DNA of 64,000 nt from Streptomyces scabiei 87.22 (GTDB lineage Bacteria; Actinomycetota; Actinomycetes; Streptomycetales; Streptomycetaceae), in NCBI RefSeq assembly GCF_000091305.1, contig NC_013929.1, forward strand, positions 9,796,001-9,860,000, read 5' to 3'. Of the stretch, positions 1 through 7,188 are shown in pieces. The first letter of the stretch is position 1. Every line of letters begins with the position of its first letter. Below the pieces are notes generated by a model, which saw nothing but the letters and a program-made list of their open reading frames with translations, made no database searches and was not told the origin of the DNA. The position numbers and the translations under genes are program-made.

Positions 1-2368
1 GCACCGTGCCGGAAGCGGGGGTCCAGCGCAGGTGCACATCGGCGGCGGCCCCCTCGCGCAGCAGCGACAGACGGGGCGCGACCTTGTCGGTGCGGGCGGA
101 GGGCGGCTTGCGGCGGCCCGCCGACCACTGCACCGGCCACCGCGCGCCGGGCCCGCGGTACTCCTGCTCCGCCGCCGCCTGCAGCGTCCACTGCGGGTTG
201 TACAGATGGGTACGCCCCAGCGCGCACAGGTCGGCCCGCCCGGCCAGCAGGATCGAGTTCACGTCGTCGTAGGAGGAGATGGCCCCGACGGCGATCACCG
301 GCACCCCGGCGGGACCGGCCACCTTGTGCCGGATCAGGTCGGCGAACGGCGTCTGGTAGGAGCGGCCGTAGGCGGGCTGTTCGTCCTGGGCGACCTGCCC
401 GGCGGAGACGTCGATGGCGGCCGCGCCGTGCTCGATGAACGCGCGGGCGATGTCCACGGCGTCGTCCCCGGTGTTGCCGTCCGGCATCCAGTCGGTCGCC
501 GAGATACGGACGGTGACCGGGACGGAGGACGGGACGGCCCGGCGCACCGCGTCGAAGACCTCCAGGGGGAACCGCAGCCGGTTCTCCAGGGGGCCGCCGT
601 ACGCGTCCGCGCGCCGGTTGGCGACGGGGGAGAGGAAGGACGAGAGCAGGTACCCGTGGGCGGCGTGCACCTCGATGAGATCGAAACCGGCCTCCACCCC
701 GCGCCGGGCGGCACGGGCGAAGTCCGCGACCACCTGGTCCAGGTCCGCACGGGTGGCCTCACGGGGGACATGGCACCCGGCGCCGTACGGCAGCGCCGAG
801 GGGCCGATCACCTCCCAGTTGCCGTCCTCCAGCGGCTCGTCGATGCCCTCCCACATCAGCTTGGTCGAGCCCTTGCGGCCCGAGTGGCCGAGCTGGAGAC
901 CGATCTTCCCGCTCGTGCGCTCGTGCACGAACCCGGTGACCCGGCGCCAGGCGTCGCGCTGCTCGTCGGACCACAGCCCCGGGCAGCCCGGGGTGATCCG
1001 CCCCTCCGGGGACACGCAGACCATCTCGCTCATCACCAGCCCGGCCCCGCCCAGCGCCTTGGAGCCCAGGTGCACCAGATGGAAGTCACCGGGGACGCCG
1101 GAGTCGCAGGAGTACATGTCCATCGGGGAGACGACGACCCGGTTCTCCAGCGCGAGCGGACCGATCCGGACCGGCTGGAACATCGCCGGGGCCACCCCGG
1201 GCGCCCGCTGGCTCCGGGCGAACTCCGCCTCCATCAGCGCGGCGAACTCGCCGTCACGCTCCCTGAGACTGTCGAAGGTGATGCGGCGCGAGCGGGTGAG
1301 CAGGTTGAAGACGAACTGCGCAGGCTCCTGACCGGCGTACATCCCGATGTTCTCGAACCACTCCAGCGACGCCTGCGCCGCCCGCTGGGTCGACTCGACG
1401 ACGGGCCTGCGCTCGCTCTGGTAGGCGGCGAGAGCGTCGGCCACCGTCGGATGCTCGTGCAGGCAGGCCGCCAGGGCGAGAGCGTCCTCCATGGCCAGCT
1501 TGGTGCCCGAGCCGATCGAGAAGTGGGCGGTGTGGGCGGCGTCGCCGAGCAGGACCACATTGCCGTCGTACCAGCGCTCGTTGCGGACCGTCGTGAAGTT
1601 CAGCCACTTGGAGTTGTTGGTGAGGATCCGGTGGCCCTTCAGCTCGTCGGCGAAGATCTCCCCGATCCGCGCGACCGCGTGCGCGTCGGAGACACCCGGC
1701 GGGAACACCTCGTCCGTCGTCCGGTCGAAGCCGGCCCGCCGCCAGACGTCCTCGTGCATCTCGACGATGAAGGTCGAACCCGTGGCGGAGTAGGGGTAGC
1801 CATGGATCTGCATGGTGCCCCACCGCGTCTGCTTGACGAAGAACTGGAACGCCTCGAAGACCAGGTCGGTGCCCAGCCAGATGTACTTGTTGCGCCGGAC
1901 GTCCAAGGATGGTCCGAAGACGTCCGCGTACTTCGTGCGGACGGCCGAGTTGAGGCCGTCGGCGGCCAGCACCAGGTCGTGGGAGGTCCGCAGTTCGTCC
2001 ACGTCCGGTGCCTCGGTCCGGTAGTGGACGGTGACGCCGAGGTCCGCGGCCCTCCGCTGCAGGATCTGCAACAGCTCCTTGCGGCTCATCGCCGCGAAGC
2101 CCTGACCGCCGACGGTGAAGCGGCTGCCGCCGAACTCGACGTCTATGTCCGTCCAGCGGGCGAAGCGGCTCTCCATCGCGGCGTGCACCGTGTCGTCGGC
2201 GTTGTCGATGCCGCCCAGGGTCTCGTCGGAGAAGACGACTCCGAACCCGAAGGTGTCGTCGGGCGCGTTGCGCTCCCAGACGGTGAGTTCGTGCGCCGGG
2301 TCCAGTTGCTTCATCAGGGCCGCGAAGTACAGCCCGCCCGGGCCGCCGCCGACGATAGCGATCCTCAT
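1..2368 (-). CDS. bifunctional aryl-CoA 5-hydroxylase (FAD monooxygenase/OYE fusion), 3' end cut
   Basis: Predicted to hydroxylate an aromatic CoA thioester such as salicylyl-CoA or 2-aminobenzoyl-CoA in the cytoplasm. The N-terminal half (about residues 1-385) is a class A flavoprotein monooxygenase, with a GGGPGGL dinucleotide site at residues 7-13 and a GDAAHTAHFSIGSG FAD motif. The C-terminal half is an old-yellow-enzyme domain with LGHSGRKGS and VHAAHGYLLSSFLSP stretches. This fusion is known from SdgC (salicylyl-CoA 5-hydroxylase of Streptomyces) and from 2-aminobenzoyl-CoA monooxygenase/reductase of Azoarcus; I cannot tell which substrate applies. 789 codons are visible, so only the last few are missing. 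The ATG overlaps the stop of the upstream CoA ligase in an ATGA, so translation is coupled. Last gene of a five-gene operon. Confidence 0.88.
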   Translation of the reverse strand, partial: MRIAIVGGGPGGLYFAALMKQLDPAHELTVWERNAPDDTFGFGVVFSDETLGGIDNADDTVHAAMESRFARWTDIDVEFGGSRFTVGGQGFAAMSRKELLQILQRRAADLGVTVHYRTEAPDVDELRTSHDLVLAADGLNSAVRTKYADVFGPSLDVRRNKYIWLGTDLVFEAFQFFVKQTRWGTMQIHGYPYSATGSTFIVEMHEDVWRRAGFDRTTDEVFPPGVSDAHAVARIGEIFADELKGHRILTNNSKWLNFTTVRNERWYDGNVVLLGDAAHTAHFSIGSGTKLAMEDALALAACLHEHPTVADALAAYQSERRPVVESTQRAAQASLEWFENIGMYAGQEPAQFVFNLLTRSRRITFDSLRERDGEFAALMEAEFARSQRAPGVAPAMFQPVRIGPLALENRVVVSPMDMYSCDSGVPGDFHLVHLGSKALGGAGLVMSEMVCVSPEGRITPGCPGLWSDEQRDAWRRVTGFVHERTSGKIGLQLGHSGRKGSTKLMWEGIDEPLEDGNWEVIGPSALPYGAGCHVPREATRADLDQVVADFARAARRGVEAGFDLIEVHAAHGYLLSSFLSPVANRRADAYGGPLENRLRFPLEVFDAVRRAVPSSVPVTVRISATDWMPDGNTGDDAVDIARAFIEHGAAAIDVSAGQVAQDEQPAYGRSYQTPFADLIRHKVAGPAGVPVIAVGAISSYDDVNSILLAGRADLCALGRTHLYNPQWTLQAAAEQEYRGPGARWPVQWSAGRRKPPSARTDKVAPRLSLLREGAAADVHLRWTPASGTV

Positions 2369-3999
2369 GCTCGCTCCTCCAGGAGCCGACGGAGCTTGAA
2401 ATGCTGCAGTTTGCCGCTGGGATTGCGTGGCAGGGCCTCCACGAAACGCACCTCGCGCGGGTACTTGTACGGCGCGATCTGCTGTTTCACGTGATCCTGG
2501 ATGTCCTTCGCCCGCACGGCGTCACCCGCCACCCCGTCCCGCAGGACGACGAACGCGCAGACGATCGCGCCGCGTTCGGCGTCCGGCGCGCCGACGACGG
2601 CCGCCTCGACGACGTCCGGGTGCGTGTCGATGGCGGCCTCCACCTCGGGCCCGGCGATGTTGTAGCCGGACGACACGATCAGGCTGTCGTTGCGCGCCCG
2701 GTACCAGAAGTAGCCGTCCTCGTCCCGGAGGAAGGTGTCACCGGTGATGTTCCAGCCGTTGACGACGTAGCCGGCCTGCCGCTCGTCGTCGAGGTAACGG
2801 CAGCCGACCGGGCCGATCACCCCGAGCAGGCCCTCGGTTCCCGGGCCGAGTTCCTCGCCGTCCGGCCCGAGGATCGCCGCGCGGTAGCCCGGTACGGGTC
2901 TGCCGGTCGCCCCGGGGCGGATGTCGTCACCGGCGGCCGAGATGAAGATGTGCAGCATCTCCGTGGCGCCGATCCCGTCGATGACCCGGATGCCGAGCCG
3001 GTCGCGCAGTTCCTCCCACAGGCCCTGCGGGATGTGCTCGCCGGCACTGACCGCCCGGCGCAGTCCGGCCAATCGCGACACCTTCCCCGCGTTGAGGATC
3101 TGCCGGTAGGCCGTCGGGGCGGTGGCCAGGACGCTCACCCCGTGCTCGGCCACCAGGTCGGCGAGCCGCGGGGGCGGCACGGGTTCGGTGAGGAACGCGC
3201 AGGCGCCCGCCCGCAGGGTGAAGACGACCAGCATGCCGAGGCCGAAGGTGAAGGCGAGCGGCGCGGTGCAGGCGACCAGGTCGTCGGACCGCAGCCCGAG
3301 CGTGTTCCTGCCGAAGGTGTTGTCGATCGACAGGAGGTCGCGGTGGAAATGGGTGGTGATCTTGGGGACGCCGGTGGTGCCCGAGGTAGGCCCGAACAGC
3401 GCGACGTCGTCCGCGGCGGTGTCGACCGCCGCGAAGCGGCCCGGCTTCCGCCCGGCCAGGACGCTGAGGTCGTCGGCCCCGGCGCCGCCGCACGGCACCA
3501 CGGTCAGCTCCGGTGCGACCGTGTCCCGCACCGCGAGCACCTCGTCCAGGAAACGGTGGTCCACCAGCGCCACGGCGGGCCGCGTCTTCGTCACGATCGG
3601 TGCCAGCTCGCGGGCCCGCAGCGCGGTCATGACGGCGACGGCTATGCCGCCGGCCCGGAGCACGCCCAGCCAGGCGGCCACGGCCCAGGGCGTGTTGGGG
3701 GAGCGCAGTAGCACCCGGTTGCCGGGCACCAGACCGAGATCCTCGGTGAGCACCTCGGCGATCTGCGCGGAGCGCCGCCGCAGCTCGCCGTAGCTCCAGA
3801 CCTCACCGTCGGGCGTGCGCAGCGCGGGCCGGTCGGGGCCGAGGGCGGCGGTCGGACGGTCGATCAACTCGACGGCCGCGTTGAGGCGTTCGGGGTACCG
3901 CAGCTGGTCGGTGGTGAACTCCAGCACCGGCCAGTCCCCGGCCCCGGGGAGATGGTCCCGGGCGAAGGTGTCGAGGTGGCCCGAGGGCGACAGGGTCAT
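2365..3999 (-). CDS. benzoate/2-aminobenzoate-type CoA ligase
   Basis: ANL-superfamily acyl-CoA synthetase of 544 residues that should activate an aromatic acid to its CoA thioester using ATP. Visible signatures are the P-loop TSGTTGVPK followed by THFHRD, a sequence typical of benzoate and aminobenzoate ligases; the hinge/A8 region SGYNIAGPEVEAA; and the C-terminal lysine in NPSGKLQ. It is followed by the aryl-CoA hydroxylase, so it probably supplies that enzyme's substrate (salicylate or anthranilate; inference). Start chosen at the ATG overlapping the thioesterase stop (ATGA); an in-frame extension further upstream lies inside the thioesterase gene and is rejected. Confidence 0.87.
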   Translation of the reverse strand: MTLSPSGHLDTFARDHLPGAGDWPVLEFTTDQLRYPERLNAAVELIDRPTAALGPDRPALRTPDGEVWSYGELRRRSAQIAEVLTEDLGLVPGNRVLLRSPNTPWAVAAWLGVLRAGGIAVAVMTALRARELAPIVTKTRPAVALVDHRFLDEVLAVRDTVAPELTVVPCGGAGADDLSVLAGRKPGRFAAVDTAADDVALFGPTSGTTGVPKITTHFHRDLLSIDNTFGRNTLGLRSDDLVACTAPLAFTFGLGMLVVFTLRAGACAFLTEPVPPPRLADLVAEHGVSVLATAPTAYRQILNAGKVSRLAGLRRAVSAGEHIPQGLWEELRDRLGIRVIDGIGATEMLHIFISAAGDDIRPGATGRPVPGYRAAILGPDGEELGPGTEGLLGVIGPVGCRYLDDERQAGYVVNGWNITGDTFLRDEDGYFWYRARNDSLIVSSGYNIAGPEVEAAIDTHPDVVEAAVVGAPDAERGAIVCAFVVLRDGVAGDAVRAKDIQDHVKQQIAPYKYPREVRFVEALPRNPSGKLQHFKLRRLLEERA

Positions 4000-4955
4000 G
4001 CCGGTCCTCCCTCGGACAGGGGGCGCGAGGCGCGGAGGCCTGCCGCCCGGATCATTCCCTCCTGGGCGACGGTCGCCAGGTGGGTGCCGTCCGGGGTGAA
4101 GAACCGGCCGGAGCCGAGCCCGCGTCCGCCGTCGGCGGCGACCGCCTCCTGCGTGTACAGCAGCCAGCCGTCCGTCACCCCCGCGCGGGGAGCGCGGTGG
4201 AACCACATCGCGTGGTCGAGGCTGGCGGTGACCAGGTCCTCCAGGGCCCAGGGCAGGCCGAGGACCCGCAGGACGGGCTCCAGGACGGTGTAGTCGCAGA
4301 CGTACGCGAGGGCGGCCGCGTCACGCTGTGCGTCGGTGAGTCCGTCCACCGGCCGCAGGGCGTCGAACGGCTTGACCCAGACCGCCTGGTGCGGCTCCCG
4401 GGCGCCCTCGACGTCGAGGTAGACCGGACCCGGCACATGGCGCATGTCGAAGCCCCGGCCCTCCGCCCAGTAGCGCTGCGACTCGGCGGTCATCGTGCCC
4501 CCGGTCCGTCCCGCGAGGTACTCCGCGGTGCTGGGCAGTTCCTCGGGATCGGGCAGCTCCGTGCCCAGCCAGTCGGGAACGGCGCCGGTGTGTGTTCCGC
4601 CGGGCTCGCCCGCCGCGAAGTTCGCCAGGCAGACGTAGAGCGGCTTGCCGTTCTGGTAGCCGCGCACCTGCCGGGTCGCGTAGCCGCGGCCGTCCCGCAG
4701 CAGCTCCACCTCGTAGCGCACGTCGGCGCCGATGTCGGCGGGGCGCATGAAGTAGGAGTGCATGGAGTGCAGCGTCTTGCCGTCGTCGACGGACCTCATG
4801 GCCGCCGCCGCGGCCTGCGCGACCAGGTCGCCGCCGTACGCCTTCGGCCAGGGGCAGGGCTGGGTGACCGCGGTGAAGGCGAGGTCGAAGCGCTCGGCCT
4901 CCACCGGGGTCAGGGTGACGGCGGCGGTGAAGACGTCCGAGGTGGTGTCGGTCAT
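3996..4955 (-). CDS. acyl-CoA thioesterase, TesB-like double hotdog
   Basis: 319 residues with the TesB-type pattern: KAYGGDLVAQAAAAA near residue 39, then HSMHSYFMRPAD, and a C-terminal hotdog repeat with LDHAMWFHRAPR. It would hydrolyse an acyl- or aryl-CoA to free acid and CoA. Placed between a cupin dioxygenase-like gene and the aryl-CoA ligase/hydroxylase, it most likely releases the hydroxylated aromatic acid before ring cleavage (inference). Its ATG overlaps the cupin stop by one base (TGATG), and its own stop overlaps the ligase ATG, so the operon is tightly coupled. Confidence 0.85.
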   Translation of the reverse strand: MTDTTSDVFTAAVTLTPVEAERFDLAFTAVTQPCPWPKAYGGDLVAQAAAAAMRSVDDGKTLHSMHSYFMRPADIGADVRYEVELLRDGRGYATRQVRGYQNGKPLYVCLANFAAGEPGGTHTGAVPDWLGTELPDPEELPSTAEYLAGRTGGTMTAESQRYWAEGRGFDMRHVPGPVYLDVEGAREPHQAVWVKPFDALRPVDGLTDAQRDAAALAYVCDYTVLEPVLRVLGLPWALEDLVTASLDHAMWFHRAPRAGVTDGWLLYTQEAVAADGGRGLGSGRFFTPDGTHLATVAQEGMIRAAGLRASRPLSEGGPA

Positions 4956-5515
4956 CAGGGGCGGTCCGTCCAGTCGCGCAGGTCCGTGTCCTCGACCTGG
5001 GGGAGGTTGACCACGATGTTCTCCGGAGTCCGGGTCGTCATCCAGGTCAGCGGCCTGTTGCGGTCAAGGTTGCACTCGACGTGGGGCAGGAACGGCGGGA
5101 CGAAGACCCAGTCGCCCTCCGCCATGTCGATGTAGTCCTCGAACCGGGCGCCGAAGTAGATCCGCGCCCGGCCGGAGAGCACGTAGCCGCCGGTCTCCGC
5201 CTCACCGTGGTGATGGGGTACGGAGCGGTAGCCGCCGTCGTTGTGGACCTTGCCGAACCAGATCCTGGTCGCCGGGGTGTGCTGGATGCTGACCCCCGAG
5301 ATCCGGGTGGCGCCGGCGGACTGCCCGGTGTCCCCGGGCTCCGCACCGGCCCGCGTCACGACCGGTACGACCAGGCCGCTCGGGCCGGCGTACATCGAGT
5401 TGTCGCCGTCGAGGACGTAGGGCCCGGGGTCGGGCCGCACCGGAAGGGCATGACCGGGGAGGGAAGGATCCGGGAGGGAATGACCCGGGACGAATCGATC
5501 GGGATCGGGGTTCAC
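4955..5515 (-). CDS. single-domain cupin, possible ring-cleavage dioxygenase
   Basis: 186 residues. The cupin fold is seen in the metal motif HHHGEAE (His101, His103, Glu107) and in GDWVFVPPFLPHVECN (His145). The first 30 residues are proline-rich and probably disordered. The context, after an aryl-CoA hydroxylase pathway and beside an FAH hydrolase, suggests a metal-dependent dioxygenase for a gentisate-like or aminophenol-type ring. It is much shorter than bicupin gentisate 1,2-dioxygenases (about 350 residues), so equivalence to SdgD is doubtful; a non-catalytic or isomerase cupin is possible. GTG start chosen because CAGGAG lies six bases upstream. Confidence 0.72.
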   Translation of the reverse strand: MNPDPDRFVPGHSLPDPSLPGHALPVRPDPGPYVLDGDNSMYAGPSGLVVPVVTRAGAEPGDTGQSAGATRISGVSIQHTPATRIWFGKVHNDGGYRSVPHHHGEAETGGYVLSGRARIYFGARFEDYIDMAEGDWVFVPPFLPHVECNLDRNRPLTWMTTRTPENIVVNLPQVEDTDLRDWTDRP

Positions 5516-5563
5516 GCGGTCTCCTGGTCGGTCGCGACGGGCAAGAGGCGGAGAGGGTCGGGC

Positions 5564-5620
5564 AGGAGGAGAAGGAGGAGAAGGAGGGGGAAGCGGGAGA
5601 AGGAGGGGAAAACGGGGGGA
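5564..5620. repeat. homopurine/homopyrimidine tract
   Basis: The plus strand is almost pure purine for 57 bases with two C interruptions, including two copies of AGGAGGAGA. It lies in the 107-base gap between the FAH hydrolase and cupin genes, so the operon mRNA (minus strand) carries a C/U-only segment there. Possible roles are Rho loading, triplex formation or none. Confidence 0.7.
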
Positions 5621-5622
5621 CG

Positions 5623-6438
5623 TCAGTCGGTGAAGCGCACGGTGTTGCGCAGGGTGCCGATGCCGGCGATCTCGGTCTCCACGACATCTCCGTCGCGGAG
5701 GTAGCGCGGGGGCGTCCGGGCCGCTCCGACGCCGCCGGGCGTACCCGTCAGCACGAGGTCGCCGGGCCGCAGCACGGTGAAGGTGGAGATGTACGCGAGG
5801 AGGTCGGCGGCGTCGAACACCAGCGTCCGGGTGGTGTCGCGCTGGACCTGCTCACCGTTGACGCGGCAGACCACGTCGAGGCCGGCGGCGGGGTCGATCT
5901 CCTCCGGTGTGACGACCACGGGACCCAGGGGAGTGGACGCGTCCCACGCCTTGCCCTGGAACCACTCCAGGGTGCGGTACTGCCAGTCGCGCACGGACAG
6001 GTCGTTCGCCACCGTGTAGCCGGCGATTCCGGCGAGCGCGGTCTCCCGGTCCGCGCGCCGCAGGGTCGCGCCCACCACGACGGCGAGTTCGGCCTCCCAG
6101 TCGACCTGGAGGCCGCCCGGCAGGACGATGTCGGCATCGGGGCCGGTGAGGGTGTCGGCGTACTTGGGAAAGAGCGTGGGGTGGGCCGGAAGCTCCCGGC
6201 CCGTCTCCCGGATGTGGTCGGCGTAGTTCAGTCCGCAGCAGATCACCTTGGTGGGGGCGGGGAGCGGAAGCACGGGAACGGCATCGTCGAGCACGTCGCC
6301 GGCCAGGTCCGCGAACCGTTGCGGTGGCGTGGTGGTCAGCAGCGCCGACAGGTCGGGGGCGGGGAGCGCTCGCCACGTGCCTCCGTGGAGGACCGCGGCG
6401 CTCGTACCCGCCGTGTGGGAGACGGTCGAAAGACGCAT
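5623..6438 (-). CDS. fumarylacetoacetate hydrolase-family protein
   Basis: 271 residues. The FAH C-terminal domain is clear: ICCGLNYADHIRETG, then DWEAELAVVVG with the acidic metal ligands, then TPLGPVVVTPEEI and GDLVLTGTPGGVG. Family members hydrolyse C-C bonds of ring-cleavage products (fumarylpyruvate, fumarylacetoacetate) or act as oxaloacetate decarboxylases. As first gene of the operon it probably processes the ring-opened product (inference). GAGAGGG lies eight bases before the ATG. A second FAH-family gene of different context occurs at 59233-60093. Confidence 0.85.
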   Translation of the reverse strand: MRLSTVSHTAGTSAAVLHGGTWRALPAPDLSALLTTTPPQRFADLAGDVLDDAVPVLPLPAPTKVICCGLNYADHIRETGRELPAHPTLFPKYADTLTGPDADIVLPGGLQVDWEAELAVVVGATLRRADRETALAGIAGYTVANDLSVRDWQYRTLEWFQGKAWDASTPLGPVVVTPEEIDPAAGLDVVCRVNGEQVQRDTTRTLVFDAADLLAYISTFTVLRPGDLVLTGTPGGVGAARTPPRYLRDGDVVETEIAGIGTLRNTVRFTD

Positions 6439-6482
6439 GAGTGATCCCTCTCCGGGCCGTGTTCCGACCCTCGGGGTATTTC

Positions 6483-6526
6483 ATTATGTCTACGACCGTC
6501 AGTGTCGTGTCAATAGATGCTACGGT
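6483..6526. promoter_or_regulatory. divergent promoter region of the aryl-CoA operon and ridA-like gene
   Basis: Leftward: TTGACA (complement of 6508-6513) and CATAAT (complement of 6483-6488) with a long 19-base spacer, giving a leader of about 38 bases for the FAH gene. Rightward: TACGGT at 6521-6526 may be the -10 of the ridA-like gene. An inverted repeat ACGAC-N7-GTCGT (6492-6508) lies in the leftward spacer and could bind a regulator. This short AT-rich stretch stands out from its surroundings. Confidence 0.5.
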
Positions 6527-6572
6527 GAGGCGGCAGGCAGCCAGCCACGGCAACGTTCCGCAGGAGCTTTCT

Positions 6573-7007
6573 ATGGCGACCCACTCGGCCCCGGTTCCGA
6601 TCAACCCCGCGTCCCTGCCCGAGCCCAGCGGCTACTCGCACGGGACACTCAGCGGCAACACGCTCCACCTGGGCGGCCAGACCGCCCTCGACCGGAACAT
6701 GCGGATCGTGCCCGGCGGCATCGTGGAGCAGTTCCGGCAGGCTTTCACCAACATCCTCGCCACGCTGACGGAAGCGGGCGGCATCCCCGGGGACCTGGTG
6801 AGCATCACGATCTACCTGACCGACATTCCCGACTACCAGGCGCACGGCAGGGAGATCGGCAAGGTGTGGCGCGAACTGGCGGGCCCGGTCTATCCCGCGA
6901 TGGCCGGCATCGGCACCACGGCACTGTGGCAGCCCGAGGCTCTGATCGAGATCGTGGGAGTCGCGGTCATCCCCGATGAGCGGCTGGTGCGGCCCGGGGC
7001 CGCGTAA
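6573..7007 (+). CDS. RidA-family protein lacking the catalytic arginine
   Basis: 144-residue YjgF/YER057c/UK114-type protein, with a hydrophobic core and a C-terminal LIEIVGVAVI strand. Archetypal RidA, an enamine/imine deaminase, carries an essential Arg in the sequence PARS; here the aligned stretch reads PAMAG, so Arg is replaced by Met. Classical imine deaminase activity is therefore doubtful, and it resembles the Arg-less Rid subfamilies of unknown activity. It is transcribed away from the aryl-CoA operon from a shared 134-base region, suggesting a linked role. ATG chosen for AGGAG seven bases upstream. Confidence 0.85.
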   Translation: MATHSAPVPINPASLPEPSGYSHGTLSGNTLHLGGQTALDRNMRIVPGGIVEQFRQAFTNILATLTEAGGIPGDLVSITIYLTDIPDYQAHGREIGKVWRELAGPVYPAMAGIGTTALWQPEALIEIVGVAVIPDERLVRPGAA

Positions 7008-7124
7008 GTACCCCCGGCACATGGTCACTTGGTCCCGTAGCGCGGGTGCGACAAGGCCGCGGCGGAGTGACGGCCGCCGTAGCCGCCGGGGGTGCCGTTC
7101 TCCGAGGCGGCCCGCAAAGGCGGC

Positions 7125-7162
7125 CGGCCGCTCCGATCCCGGATCCGGGATCGGAGCGGCCG
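7125..7162. terminator. bidirectional terminator (38-bp perfect palindrome)
   Basis: A perfect palindrome centred on GGATCC, with no unpaired loop apart from what the tip requires. It lies between the convergent ends of the ridA-like gene and the M4 protease gene. Confidence 0.8.
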
Positions 7163-7188
7163 TGTGACATCTCCGGCGCGGGCGGCGC

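Noticed and set aside
32..2494. 820-codon open frame on the plus strand
   Set aside because: It is the antisense shadow of the monooxygenase/OYE gene; Arg/Gly/Val-rich composition and no domain.
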